A stretch of DNA of 64,000 bases from QHCA01 sp003244095 (GTDB lineage: Bacteria > Actinomycetota > Actinomycetes > Mycobacteriales > QHCA01): assembly GCA_038329965.1 (NCBI GenBank), contig JBBQNN010000010.1, positions 9,911 to 73,910 of the forward strand, in the 5' to 3' direction. This document shows positions 27,946-38,100 of the stretch, in pieces. The notes under the pieces were generated by a model. The model worked only from the letters and a program-made list of their open reading frames with translations. It had not been told where the DNA came from and made no database searches. A program made the translations under genes and the position numbers. Within the stretch, counting starts at the first letter, position 1. Every line of letters starts with the position of its first letter.

Positions 27946-28902
27946 ATGACACCGCTGGCGATCGAGGCGACCGGAGTGAGCAAGAGCTACGGCTCGAACA
28001 CCGTGCTGGACCTGCTCGACCTGCGGGTCGAAGCGGGCACCGTCTTCTCGATGCTGGGGCCGAACGGCGCCGGCAAGACGACGACGGTCCGCATCCTGGC
28101 CACCCTGAGCAGCCCCGACACCGGCCGGGCCCGGGTCGCCGGATACGACGTCGTGCGGCAACGGCACGACGTCCGGCGGCGGATCAGCCTCACCGGGCAG
28201 TACGCCGCCCTGGACGGGGCCCAGACGGGCACGGAGAACCTGACGATGATGGGCCGGCTCCTGCACCTGCCGGCCCGGGACGTCCGGGCCCGGGTACGGC
28301 AACTGCTCGCAGAGTTCGACCTGGCCGATGCCGCCGACCGACGAGTGGCCGGATATTCCGGGGGAATGCGCCGGCGCCTCGATCTGGCGGCCGGGCTCGT
28401 GGGTCGACCCGAGGTGATCTTCCTCGACGAGCCGACGACGGGCCTCGACCTGCGCAGCCGCCAAGCGATGTGGCGGGTCGTGTCGGACCTCGCCGCCTCC
28501 GGGGCAACCGTTTTCCTCACCAGACAGCAGCTCGACGAGGCCGATCGGCTCGCCGACCGCATGGCCGTGATCGACGCCGGCCGGATCGTCGCCGAAGGGA
28601 CGCCCGCCGAGCTCAAGGCGCGGGTCGCCGGGCAGCGGCTGGACGTCCGGGCCGTCGACGCGGCCAGCTACGCCGACGTCCTCGGCCACCTCGGCCCGCG
28701 GGCCGTCCACGCCGACCCGTCGCAGCTGACCGTCGGCGTCGCGACGGACGGCGACGCCGCCCAGGTGCGAGGCCTGCTCGACGAGCTCGACCCGGACCGG
28801 CACCGGATCAGCAGCTTCGCCGTGCACGCCGCGAGCCTCGACGACGTATTCCTGTCCCTGACCTGCCAGCGCCCCGTCGAGAGGGAACACGGCGATGTCT
28901 GA
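27946..28902 (+). CDS. DrrA-like drug exporter ATP-binding protein
   Basis: A 318-residue ABC ATPase with Walker A GPNGAGKTT, Q-loop SLTGQYAALD, the signature YSGGMRRRLDLAAGL, Walker B VIFLDEPTTGLD and a DrrA-type C-terminal extension involved in assembly with the permease. The H-loop region is FLTRQQLDEADRLADR, with Gln at the usual switch position, as in DrrA-like proteins. It overlaps the permease gene by eight bases. Daunorubicin-resistance-type exporters pump amphipathic drugs; the actual substrate is unknown. Confidence 0.93.
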   Translation: MTPLAIEATGVSKSYGSNTVLDLLDLRVEAGTVFSMLGPNGAGKTTTVRILATLSSPDTGRARVAGYDVVRQRHDVRRRISLTGQYAALDGAQTGTENLTMMGRLLHLPARDVRARVRQLLAEFDLADAADRRVAGYSGGMRRRLDLAAGLVGRPEVIFLDEPTTGLDLRSRQAMWRVVSDLAASGATVFLTRQQLDEADRLADRMAVIDAGRIVAEGTPAELKARVAGQRLDVRAVDAASYADVLGHLGPRAVHADPSQLTVGVATDGDAAQVRGLLDELDPDRHRISSFAVHAASLDDVFLSLTCQRPVEREHGDV

Positions 28903-29665
28903 CCACGCCGCCGTCTCCGTACTGACCGACAGCCAGACCATGATCACGCGGTCGTTCCGGCTCTCCCTGCGCAACGTCGACGGGCTGATCACCGCGCTCG
29001 CCCTGCCGATCATGCTCATGGTGATGTTCGTCTACCTGTTCGGCGGAGCGGTACGCATCGGCGGTCGCTACGTCGACTACGTCGTGCCGGGCGTCCTGCT
29101 GGTGTGCGTCAGTTTCGGCGCCGCCACCACCGCGGTCAGCGTGGCGGCCGACCTGACCGGCGGCGTGATCGACCGCTTCCGGTCCATGGACGTCCGCGGC
29201 GAGACGTTGCTCAACGGGCACGTCATGGCCAGCCTCGCCCGCAACCTGCTGTCCTCGGGGCTGGTGGTCGCGGTCGCCTTCGCGATCGGCTTCCGGTCGT
29301 CGGCCGGCCCGGTGCAGTGGCTGGCCGCCTGCGGCATCCTGTCGTTGTTCGTCCTGGCACTGTCCTGGGTGGCCGCGGCCATCGGGATCGCCGTACGGTC
29401 GGCCGAAGCCGCCAGCGGCGTGACCTTCCTGATCAGCTTCCTCGCCTACCCGAGCAGTGCCTTCGTGCCGATCCACACGATGCCGTCGTGGCTGCAGGGC
29501 TTCGCCGCGAACCAGCCGGTGACCTCGGTGGTGGACACGATCCGCGGACTCCTGCTGGGCGGCCCGGTCGCGCCGAGCGCCTGGCACGCCGTGCTGTGGA
29601 GTGTGGCCGTCATCGCCGCCTCCGCGGCGCTGTCGGGTGTGTTGTTCGGCCGGCGCACGACCTGA
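28895..29665 (+). CDS. DrrB-like ABC exporter permease (ABC-2 type)
   Basis: A 256-residue membrane protein with six predicted helices. The conserved ABC-2 elements are present: the coupling segment RFRSMDVRGETLLNGHV and the C-terminal signature FLISFLAYPSSAFVPIHTMPSWLQ. It forms the channel partner of the preceding ATPase and is encoded with an 8-bp overlap. The TetR operator upstream should control both. The stop is four bases from the convergent nuclease gene. Confidence 0.92.
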   Translation: MSDHAAVSVLTDSQTMITRSFRLSLRNVDGLITALALPIMLMVMFVYLFGGAVRIGGRYVDYVVPGVLLVCVSFGAATTAVSVAADLTGGVIDRFRSMDVRGETLLNGHVMASLARNLLSSGLVVAVAFAIGFRSSAGPVQWLAACGILSLFVLALSWVAAAIGIAVRSAEAASGVTFLISFLAYPSSAFVPIHTMPSWLQGFAANQPVTSVVDTIRGLLLGGPVAPSAWHAVLWSVAVIAASAALSGVLFGRRTT

Positions 29666-29669
29666 ACAC

Positions 29670-30521
29670 CTACAGCAACACCGACCAGGGCTCGCGCGCC
29701 GGTGCCGCCGCCTGACCCTCGGGGCAGTGCCGCCGGTAGTCGCACAGCCCGCAGCGCGGGCCGGTGCGGGGTGGGAACAACTGCTCGGCCGGGCCACCGG
29801 CGGCGAGGGTGTCGGTGGCCGTGACGATGTCGGCGGCGGTGTCCTCGGCCCGCCGCAGGTGCCGGGCCAGCGTCGCCTCGTCATGCTCGCTGGCGGCCAC
29901 CGTGCCGCTGGGCAGGTGGTGCAGCTCCACCCGCCGGCACACCCGGCGCAGGGTGCGGGCGACCGCGAGGGCGTACAGCGCGAGGGAGCGCGAGCCGCGC
30001 ACGTCGTCGGCGGTCGGCGGGCGGCGGCCGGTCTTGTAGTCGACGACGACGAGCTCGCCGTCGCGGTCGTCGATGCGGTCGACCCGGCCGGTCAGCGCCA
30101 GGCGCGCGGTCGGGACGCCGACCGTACGCTCGAGCCCGGCCGGCTCGTGGGCCGGATGCAGCGTCGCGACATAGCTCTCGACCCACCCGCGGGCGGCGCC
30201 CCGCCACTCGTCGGACTGTGCATCGTCGCGGTATCCCCCGGCCAGCCAGGCAGTCTCCAGCAGAGCGCCGGCGGCAGCCGGCGTGCGCCGGCCGACCGGC
30301 AGCTCCCACCAGGCGCGGAGGGTGTTGTGCACCGACACGCCGAGGGAGTTGTGCGCCCACGGCGGCCCCTTGGCCGGCGTGGGCCGGTCGAGGTAGGTCA
30401 TCCGGTAGCGGCGCGGGCAGTCCTCGAAGGTCGCGAGCTTGGTCGGCGTGCACGACAGCAGCCGCTGTGGCATCCCGGTCATGTCACTGTCAAAGCCGAG
30501 CTGCACCGGCATCGCCGTCAT
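29670..30521 (-). CDS. RecB-family PD-(D/E)XK exonuclease-like protein with Fe-S cysteines
   Basis: A 283-residue Cas4/AddB/RecB-type nuclease domain. The first cysteine is in FEDCPRRYRM and the last three in CGLCDYRRHCPEG, the arrangement that holds a 4Fe-4S cluster. The catalytic core is GRVDRIDD followed by LVVVDYKTG (Asp and Lys of PD-DxK). It is commonly annotated in actinobacteria as a stand-alone RecB-family exonuclease. No helicase partner is adjacent. The ATG at 30512 with GGGAG upstream is an alternative start. Confidence 0.9.
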   Translation of the reverse strand: MTAMPVQLGFDSDMTGMPQRLLSCTPTKLATFEDCPRRYRMTYLDRPTPAKGPPWAHNSLGVSVHNTLRAWWELPVGRRTPAAAGALLETAWLAGGYRDDAQSDEWRGAARGWVESYVATLHPAHEPAGLERTVGVPTARLALTGRVDRIDDRDGELVVVDYKTGRRPPTADDVRGSRSLALYALAVARTLRRVCRRVELHHLPSGTVAASEHDEATLARHLRRAEDTAADIVTATDTLAAGGPAEQLFPPRTGPRCGLCDYRRHCPEGQAAAPAREPWSVLL

Positions 30522-30612
30522 ACTCCCGACGCTATCGGTGACCTATGACTGTGCCGTCACGACGAACCCCATGACACTCGACGCGACCAGAACCGGACGC
30601 CGGCGAAGCGGC

Positions 30613-31476
30613 TCATCCGGTCACCACGGGGCAACCGCTGCTCTGGGCCACCAGGGCCTCGTAGGCCGCCGGGTCGGTGAGATGGGCGCCCAGCCGGGTG
30701 GCCTTGTTGGTGCCGTGGAAGTCACTCGACCCGGTGGCCAGCAGGCCGAGGTCGACGGCGAGGCCGGCGAGGTGGCGCCGGTCGGCCTCGCTGTGGTCGA
30801 CATGGTCGACCTCGAGCCCGGCCAGGCCCGCCGCGGCCAGCTCGGCGATCGCGTCGTCACCCACCGTGCGACCGCGCTTGCCGGCCGCGGCATGGGCGAC
30901 GACCGGCACGCCTCCCGCGTCGCGGACCAGACGCACCGCCGCCACCGCGTCGGTCTCCTCCTTGCCGGCCCAGTAACGGCCCCGGGTACCCACCCAGTCC
31001 GGACCGAACGCAGCGTCAAGATCAGCTACGTGGCCGAGTCGCACCAGCGCCCGGGCGATGTGCGGGCGACCCACCGTGGCACCCCCGGCGTCGGCGAGTA
31101 CCTCATCCCACGACACGTCCACACCGTCGGCCCGCAGGAGATCGACCATCCGCTGCCCGCGGACCAGCCGGCCGGTGCGGACCCTGCGGCGCTCGGCGGC
31201 CAGCGCCGGCTCCGCCGGGTCGAACAGGTACGCCAGCAGGTGCATGCTGACGCTCTCGGCTGCCGGGCCGGCGTAGGCGCAGGACAGCTCAGCCCCGCGC
31301 ACCAGAGACAGCCCGGAAGGCAGCGCGCCGGCCGCCTCGGACCAGCCCCGGGTGGTGTCGTGGTCGGTCAGCCCGACGACGTCGAGACCGGCCGCCCGCG
31401 CCGCCCGCATCAGATCGGCTGGTGAGAGGGTCCCGTCGCTGGCGGTGGAGTGGGTGTGCAGGTCGATGTCCAGCAC
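30613..31476 (-). CDS. PHP-domain phosphoesterase (RNase AM / nucleoside bisphosphatase type)
   Basis: A 287-residue PHP enzyme. Metal-binding motifs are at the N-terminus (DLHTHSTASDG), then GLTDHDT, GAELSC, a His in GRPHIARAL, PVVAHAA and the C-terminal GSSDFHG. The closest characterised relatives remove 5' nucleotides or 3',5'-bisphosphates (YciV/RNase AM). The precise substrate is inferred from family only. It is in the same orientation as the PH-domain gene, 31 bp downstream of its stop. Confidence 0.9.
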   Translation of the reverse strand: MLDIDLHTHSTASDGTLSPADLMRAARAAGLDVVGLTDHDTTRGWSEAAGALPSGLSLVRGAELSCAYAGPAAESVSMHLLAYLFDPAEPALAAERRRVRTGRLVRGQRMVDLLRADGVDVSWDEVLADAGGATVGRPHIARALVRLGHVADLDAAFGPDWVGTRGRYWAGKEETDAVAAVRLVRDAGGVPVVAHAAAGKRGRTVGDDAIAELAAAGLAGLEVDHVDHSEADRRHLAGLAVDLGLLATGSSDFHGTNKATRLGAHLTDPAAYEALVAQSSGCPVVTG

Positions 31477-31507
31477 GGCCTCCCCTGACGACAGCGGTGA
31501 ACGAGGC

Positions 31508-32083
31508 TCAGGCGTCGGCCCCGGTCTCGTCCGGCCCGGGGCTCATCGTGTCCGCGATCGGCTTGCCCAGGTGGGGATCCTCGCCGAACATCATCGCGCA
31601 GACCGTCTCGTAGAGGTCGTCGGGTGAAGGCAGCCGGTCGATCGTGCGGAGCGCCTGGTCCTGGCCGGCCGACTCGATGATGAACGTGCCCCAGCCGAAC
31701 ACCCGTCCGAAGAGGCTGCGCTGGTAGCTCATGTCCGTCACGCGGGCCAGCGGCATCATGGCGACCTTCCGCGTCACCAGCCCGGTGACCATCATGATGC
31801 GGCGATCGGTGACGATGAAGCGGTCTTCGTTCCACTCGGCGAGCCGGAAGAGGAAGTTGGCGATGAGCGCGAGGGCGGCGAGCCAGATCGCGTCGTAGAG
31901 CGGCCCGGAGTGCTTGGACAACTGCCCGGTGACATAGCCCGCGGTGAACAGCCCCAGCAGGGCAGCCGTGAACGACGGCACGATCAGCGACCAGTGCAGC
32001 CGCTGGTTGACCGCGATCTCCTCCGAGGGCACGAGGTACTGCCCACCCGGCTCCATCCTCGGACGCAGTGGCGATGCGGTCAT
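31508..32083 (-). CDS. PH-domain membrane protein (YdbS-like, bPH2)
   Basis: A 191-residue protein with two membrane helices (about residues 32-75: LIVPSFTAALLGLFTAGYV and AIWLAALALIANFLF), then a bacterial PH domain whose hallmark is RFIVTDRRIMMVTGLVTRKVAMMPLARVTDM. The PH domain should face the cytoplasm. The function of the family is unknown. The ATG at 32083 begins four bases after the stop of a 52-codon membrane peptide gene, so they are probably one transcript. Confidence 0.88.
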   Translation of the reverse strand: MTASPLRPRMEPGGQYLVPSEEIAVNQRLHWSLIVPSFTAALLGLFTAGYVTGQLSKHSGPLYDAIWLAALALIANFLFRLAEWNEDRFIVTDRRIMMVTGLVTRKVAMMPLARVTDMSYQRSLFGRVFGWGTFIIESAGQDQALRTIDRLPSPDDLYETVCAMMFGEDPHLGKPIADTMSPGPDETGADA

Positions 32084-32087
32084 CCCA

Positions 32088-32246
32088 TCATTTTGCCAGG
32101 TGGGTGAAGAAAGCGGCGAGCTGACTTGCAGCGTGCGCCAAACCGTCGCCAACTCCCCTGACCGCCTTGGCGGCCTGGACGGGCTGGCTGAGGAGGTAAA
32201 AGACCAGGAAGGCAACCACCAGCCAGGTCAAGACCTTCTTCACCAT
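32088..32246 (-). CDS. Small membrane protein, 52 residues
   Basis: A short gene. It starts MVKKVLTWLVVAFLVFYLLS, a single basic-flanked membrane helix, then QPVQAAKAV and an amphipathic helix to the C-terminus. The TGA is four bases before the PH-domain protein's ATG, indicating co-translation. Similar one-helix proteins stand before this PH-domain gene in other actinobacteria, from memory. It may stabilise or localise the PH-domain protein; that is inference. Confidence 0.72.
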   Translation of the reverse strand: MVKKVLTWLVVAFLVFYLLSQPVQAAKAVRGVGDGLAHAASQLAAFFTHLAK

Positions 32247-32386
32247 GTTGACCGCTGAGCTCCTTCACATGCGGGCGAACCGGTACTGCCTAGTTCTACC
32301 GCGTCGGAGGAAAACATTTCGGACACCACGCCGACGGCACGTTGTCATCTCGCTCGGTTCGCCGCTCTGCTCCTTGCTCACTCAAC

Positions 32387-32399
32387 TAAACTGCCTGAA
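32387..32399 (+). promoter_or_regulatory. -10 box of a probable leaderless tldD transcript
   Basis: TAAACT at 32387-32392 ends six bases before the ATG, the spacing expected when transcription starts at the A of the start codon. No ribosome site is present. Confidence 0.5.
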
Positions 32400-33859
32400 T
32401 GGACTTGTCCGACCTGGCAGAGGCCTGTCTCGAGGCGCTGGGCGCCCTACCCGGCGTGCAATATGCCGACGCGAGGGCCGTCCACGAGGACGCGGAGTCG
32501 GTCGATGTCCGTGACGACCGGGTCGAGGGCGTCGCCCGGAGCAGCTCCCAGGGCGTGGGTGTGCGCGTGCTCGTCGACGGCGCCTGGGGTTTCGCGGCAT
32601 CGTCGGCAGACGATGCCGGCGCGGTGCCCGCGACCGTGCGGCGGGCGCACGACATCGCCCGGGCCAGTGCGGCGGTCCAGCGCGGCCGGCGGGTCCGCCT
32701 CGACGAGACCCCGCCGGCCCAGGGTGTCTACGTCACGCCGCACGAGCGCGACCCGCTCGACGTACCGCTGGCGGAGAAGATCGACCACCTGCTGGCCACC
32801 GCCGCCGCGGCCCGGGAGGCCGGCGGGCTGTCATGGGTGGAGGTCAGCACCGACGCCTGGCGCCGCCGGACGGCGTTCCGCTCGACCGACGGGGGCCGCA
32901 TCGACCAGACGGTGCTCCAGGTGGGCGGTGGCCTGGAGGCCTACGCCGTGGGCGGCGGCGAGGTGCAACGCCGGTGCTACCCGAACTCCTTCCGCGGGCA
33001 GTTCGTGACCGGCGGCTGGGAGTCGGTGCTAGCGCTCGACCTGCCGGGCCACGCGTTCGACCACGCCACCGAAGCGGTGGCCCTGCTCGCCGCACCCGAC
33101 CTGCCCTATCGCGAGGACGCGGTGCTGCTGATCGGCTCCAGCCAGCTCGCCCTGCAGGTGCACGAGTCCATCGGGCACGCCACCGAGCTCGACCGGATCA
33201 TGGGGATGGAGCGCGCCTACGCCGGGACGTCGTTCGTCCGTACGGAGGACCGCGGCTCGCTGCGCTACGGCTCGCCGCTGATCAGCGTGACCGCCGACGC
33301 GACGATGCCGGGGGCGCTGGGCACGTTCGGGTTCGACGACGAGGGGGTGCCCGCGCACAGCTCGCCGATCATCGCCGACGGCGTGCTGGAGGGCTTCCTG
33401 TCCAACCGCGAGACCGCCGCCGTCCTCGGCGGACGCTCCAACGGCACGGCACGGGCCGACTCCTGGGGCACGATCCCGCTGATCCGGATGAACAACGTGT
33501 CCCTGCATCCGGGCCCCGACCCGGCTGCCGGCCTCGAGGATCTCGTCGCCGACACCGCCGACGGCGTGCTGCTGGAGACCAACCGTTCCTGGTCCATCGA
33601 CGACCGGCGCGACAACTTCCAGTTCGGCTGCGAGGCGGCCTACGAGATCCGTGCCGGCCGGCGCGGCCGGATGTACCGCAACGGCACCTACGCCGGGCGC
33701 TGCCTGGACTTCTGGCGGTCCTGCGACGCGCTGGGCGGCCGGGCCGACTGGGCCGTCTGGGGCGTGCCGAACTGCGGCAAGGGCCAGCCCAGTCAGGTCG
33801 CCCGGGTGGCTCACGGCGCCCCGACCGGCCGATTTCGCGCGACGGTCGGCGTGCACTGA
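32399..33859 (+). CDS. tldD: TldD-family metalloprotease subunit
   Basis: TldD and TldE form a heterodimeric protease that trims peptides such as microcins and unfolded substrates inside the cell. The 486-residue protein carries the TldD active-site helix HESIGHATELDR at about residues 255-266, whose His/Glu bind the metal, and the conserved FGCEAAYEI segment near the C-terminus. The TldE gene follows with a one-base TGATG overlap. A -10 element six bases from the ATG suggests a leaderless mRNA. Confidence 0.93.
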   Translation: MDLSDLAEACLEALGALPGVQYADARAVHEDAESVDVRDDRVEGVARSSSQGVGVRVLVDGAWGFAASSADDAGAVPATVRRAHDIARASAAVQRGRRVRLDETPPAQGVYVTPHERDPLDVPLAEKIDHLLATAAAAREAGGLSWVEVSTDAWRRRTAFRSTDGGRIDQTVLQVGGGLEAYAVGGGEVQRRCYPNSFRGQFVTGGWESVLALDLPGHAFDHATEAVALLAAPDLPYREDAVLLIGSSQLALQVHESIGHATELDRIMGMERAYAGTSFVRTEDRGSLRYGSPLISVTADATMPGALGTFGFDDEGVPAHSSPIIADGVLEGFLSNRETAAVLGGRSNGTARADSWGTIPLIRMNNVSLHPGPDPAAGLEDLVADTADGVLLETNRSWSIDDRRDNFQFGCEAAYEIRAGRRGRMYRNGTYAGRCLDFWRSCDALGGRADWAVWGVPNCGKGQPSQVARVAHGAPTGRFRATVGVH

Positions 33860-35193
33860 TGCCCGAGCTGCTGGACCTGGCCGGCCCCGCGCTGGCCATC
33901 GACGGGTGCGACGCGGTCGAGGTCGCGCTGACCCGCTCCGACATCGCCCTGACCCGGTTCGCCGACTCGCGGGTGCACCAGAACGTCGCCCGCGCCGACG
34001 GTGAGGCTCGGGTCCGCGTCGTCGTCGACGGCGCACGGACCGGTATCGCCATCACCAACTCACTCCTGCCCGACGCGCTGCTTCGCGCCGCCCGGCAGGC
34101 CCGAGACATCGCCAGGATCAGCCCGCGGGACCCCCTCTTCGTCGGCCTCACCCCCGGTCCGCAGGCATACCTGGCCGCCGGGAGCGACGACGCGGAGACG
34201 GCCCGATGCCCCGCAGAGGTGCGCGCCCAGGCGGTGGCCGAGATCCTGTCGACGCTGCCCGACGGCGTGCTCGGCGCCGGCTTCGTCGAGACGGGTCGCA
34301 TCGAGCAGGCGATCGCCAGCTCCCTCGGCGTGGCCGGCGAGCACGCCGGCACCTACGCCAGCGCCAGCATCCTGGCCAGCGGCGAGGACAGCACCGGCTA
34401 CGCCGACGGCTCCTCGACCGCCCTGGCCGGCGTCGACCTCACCGGTCTCGGTGCCCGGGCGGCCGGCAAGGTCGAGCTCGGCCGGCATCCGCGCGACGTC
34501 GAGCCGGGCAACTGGGCCGTGGTCCTCGAACCCGGCGCGACCCAGGTGCTGGTGCAGTTCCTGGCCTACCTCGCCCTCGGCGGCAAGGATTTCAACGACG
34601 GCCGGTCGGCCCTGTCCGGTCGGCTCGGTGAGCGGGTGTGCGACGAGCGGGTGAGCATCGTCGACGACCCGCTGTCCCCCATGCTGCCCGGTGTGCCCTT
34701 CGACGCGGAGGGCACGCCGAAGCGCCCGCTGACCCTCATCGACCGTGGCGTCGCCGTGGCGGTCGCCCATGACCGCTCCTCGGCCGCTATCGCCGGCACG
34801 ACCTCGACCGGGCACGCCCTGCCACCGCCCAACCCGTACGGCCCCATACCCTCGCACGTCGTGCTGCAGGGCGGAGAGGCCAGCCTCGACGACCTGGTCG
34901 CCGGCTGCGAGCGTGGGCTGTACGTCACCCGATTCCACTACACCAACGTCGTGCATCCGCTGCGGACCACCCTGACCGGGATGACCCGCGACGGCACCTT
35001 CCTGATCGAGGACGGTCAGATCAGCGCCGGCGTGCACAACCTGCGCTTCACCCAGTCCGATCTCGATGCGCTGGGCGCGGTCGAGGACGTGGGCCGCGAG
35101 GTGCAGGTGTCGACCGAGGCATTCTTCGGCGCTACGGCCGCCCCGGCGTTGCGGCTGTCGCGGTTCGCGTTCACCTCGGCGACGGCACACTGA
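33859..35193 (+). CDS. tldE: TldE/PmbA-family protease subunit
   Basis: A 444-residue partner of TldD. It has the PmbA-type N-terminal domain and the C-terminal barrel but lacks the HExxxH metal helix, as expected for the non-catalytic subunit. Conserved stretches include GKDFNDGRSALSGRLGE, DPLSPMLPG and VTRFHYTNVVHP. ATG at 33859 overlaps the tldD stop by one base. The final 23 bases overlap the 3' end of the giant kinase gene on the other strand. Confidence 0.92.
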   Translation: MPELLDLAGPALAIDGCDAVEVALTRSDIALTRFADSRVHQNVARADGEARVRVVVDGARTGIAITNSLLPDALLRAARQARDIARISPRDPLFVGLTPGPQAYLAAGSDDAETARCPAEVRAQAVAEILSTLPDGVLGAGFVETGRIEQAIASSLGVAGEHAGTYASASILASGEDSTGYADGSSTALAGVDLTGLGARAAGKVELGRHPRDVEPGNWAVVLEPGATQVLVQFLAYLALGGKDFNDGRSALSGRLGERVCDERVSIVDDPLSPMLPGVPFDAEGTPKRPLTLIDRGVAVAVAHDRSSAAIAGTTSTGHALPPPNPYGPIPSHVVLQGGEASLDDLVAGCERGLYVTRFHYTNVVHPLRTTLTGMTRDGTFLIEDGQISAGVHNLRFTQSDLDALGAVEDVGREVQVSTEAFFGATAAPALRLSRFAFTSATAH

Positions 35194-38100
35194 CCAGTGG
35201 CGGCCCGCTGCACCAGGCCGTGGCCTCGTCCAGTGGCGCGGGTGCCAGCCAGAGGAATCCCTGGCCCTGATCACAGCCCAACGACATGAGGACATCGAGC
35301 TGCTCGGCAGTCTCGACCCCTTCGGCGACGGCCCGCAGGCCGAGCGCGTGCGCCAGCTCGATGACCCCGCGCACGATCGCCGCATCCTCGGCCGTGTTCG
35401 TGATGTCCCGTACGAAGGACCGGTCGATCTTGACGTAGTCGGCCGGGAACCTGCGCAGGTGACTCAGCGAGGAGTATCCGGTGCCGAAGTCGTCGAGAGC
35501 GACCTGCAGGCCCATCTGCTTGAGCGTGCTCAGCCTGGCGATGGGGGTCTGCGCCCCGCTGTGGAGCCCGGCGTTGCCGTCGCTCACCGTTGCCGTCTCG
35601 GTGATCTCCAGGGTCAGCCGGTCCTCTGCCAGGCCGGAGGCGGCGAGCGCGTCGTTGATGTCGCTGATGAGGCCGGGATGGTGCAGTTGCCGGGCGGAGA
35701 CGTTCACGTTCATGTGCATGCCTGGCCCGAAGTCGGCCGCGTCGAGGCACGCCTGGTCCAGCACCCACGCGCCGATCTCGACGATCTGACCGCTCTCCTC
35801 GGCATAGTTGATGAACTCAAGTGGTTCGAGCAGACCCCGCTCCGGGTGCTGCCACCGGATCAGCGCCTCCACCCCGACGGTACGGCCGCTCCGCAGGTCG
35901 AGAATCGGTTGGTAGTGCAACCGGAACTCCCCCCGGGCCAGCGCCCGGTCGATCTCGGTGCGCAGCTGGGAACGGATCTTGGCCGCTGCCTGCATGGCCG
36001 GCTCGAAGATCTCGAAGCCGTGCTTACCGCGCGCCTTCGCCGCGTACATCGCCGCGTCGGCGTGCGCGAGCAACTGGTCCGGGTCGGCGTCCGGATCGTC
36101 GGCGTAGGCCAGGCCGATGCTCGAGTGGACCACGATCTCGGTGTCGGCGAGCACCAGCGGCGCGGCGACCGCCGACAGCATCCGCCCGATGATCGTGGCG
36201 GCCGCCAGCAGGTCGGTGCCCTCCAGCAGCACAGCGAACTCGTCGCCACCGAGGCGGGCGATCGTGTCGCCCGGCCGCAGGCAGTCCACCAGCCGGGATG
36301 CCGTGGCGCACAGCAACTCGTCCCCCACGCGGTGACCGAGGCTGTCGTTGACGGCCTTGAAGTCGTCGAGGTCGAGGAAGGCCACGACGAGCGAGACCGG
36401 CTTACGGTGGCCGTGCGCCAGGGCCTGCCTGGCCCGGTCCAGGAACAGCGCCCGGTTGGGCAGGCCGGTCAGCGCGTCGTGCAGTGCCCGCTCGCGGAGC
36501 TCGCCCTCCAGGGCATGCCGCCTGGTCACGTCACGGGTGTTGAGCACCAGGGCCGACACCGTGGGCTCTTCGAGCATGTTGGTGATCGCGGTCTCGGTCA
36601 CCCGGTAGGAGCCGTCGGCGTGCTGCAACCGGCATTCCACGCGGGTCTCGTCGCCACGGGTGGCCGTCGCGAGCGCTTCGGTCAGTCGCCCGAGGTCTGC
36701 CGGGTGCACCCAGTTGCCCAAGGACTGACCGACCAGCCCCGGGGCGGGCAGGGAGAAGATCCGGCTCACCGCGGAGCTCTGGTAGCTCACGACGCCGTCG
36801 CTGCCGACCAGGGTGATGACATCGCTGGAGTTCTGCGCGAGCGACCGGAATCTGGTCTCGCTGCCCAACTGTTCGAGAGCCGCGCCGGCCAAGGTGGCCA
36901 TGAAGGCCGCGAGCTGGATCTCCTGGTCGCCGAACAGCCCGTCGACCTGGCTGTGCGTGACGTAGAAGCAGGCCTCCGGCTCCCCGCGCACCATGATCGG
37001 CGCGGCCAGTGCCGAACGCGCGCCAGGGGGCAGCCCGCCCCCACTCTCGTCCCGCGCCACCACCGGCCGGCCTTCGGCGACAGCGCGGATCAGCAGGGTA
37101 CGAGTGCCGTCGTCCACGGACTCACCGGACAACGTGGTGAGGTGGTCGTCGCCCAGCGAGGCGACCGTCGCCAGGCGACAGCGATCACCGCGCAGGAGGG
37201 ACAGTCCCGCGTCCCTGAGCGCCGCCTCGACCGCCGGCGCGGTCGCCGCGGCAGTCATGGTCCGGCCGACCTCGAGCAGTGTGGTGAACCGGTCGAACAG
37301 CGACACCGTGGACGCGACCGCCTCGGGCTCGGGCTCGACCTCCGGGGCGTTCTGACGGGTCCGTACCTGGGCCAGCGCGTCGTCGTAGGCGCGCTGCGGC
37401 CCACCCCTGCCCAGCTCCAGCTCGGCGAGTGCCAACCGGCTCAGGGCCGCCTCGTAGCTCGCACCCTGCTGCTCGGCGATCCGCAGGCTGCTCGCGAGCA
37501 GCTGACCGGCACGCCAGCGCCGTCCCCGCAACGATGCGATCAGCCCGCACTCACGCAAGGCGTGCGGCTGGTTGTTCCGGTAGCTCCAGGCCGTCAGCCG
37601 GGCCCGCCGGGCCGCGGCGGCGGCCCGGCGCAGCCGGCGGTTCAGCAACGGCCCGTTGTGCCGCGACGTGGTCTCGGCCAGCCGGCGAAGGGCGGTGGCG
37701 CGCCACGGGTTGATCGGCGCGACATACTCCTGGCGCAACCCGTGCCGGCGTGCGGTGGCTCGCGCCGTGTCCAGATGCACCGTCGCCCCGTGCGGGTCAC
37801 CGGCGTCGAGCAGGTGGATCGCCGCGGCCATGTGCAGCTCGCAGATCGTGCTCACGTCCTCCCCCGCCTTGGCCAGCTGGTCGCTGATCAGCTGGCCGTC
37901 TATGCGGCCGACCCGGGCCCGCGTCCACACGCTCAGGGCGGTGCCGGCCGACGTCTGGTCGCCGATGGCCTGCGCGGAGGCGAACACTTCGCGAGCCACC
38001 TCGGCCGCCTGCGCGTTGTCCCCCGCGCGGTACAGCGCCATGGCAAGATTCCACCCGGCGGTGTTCATCTCCCACTGGTCACCGGAGCGCTCCATCAACC

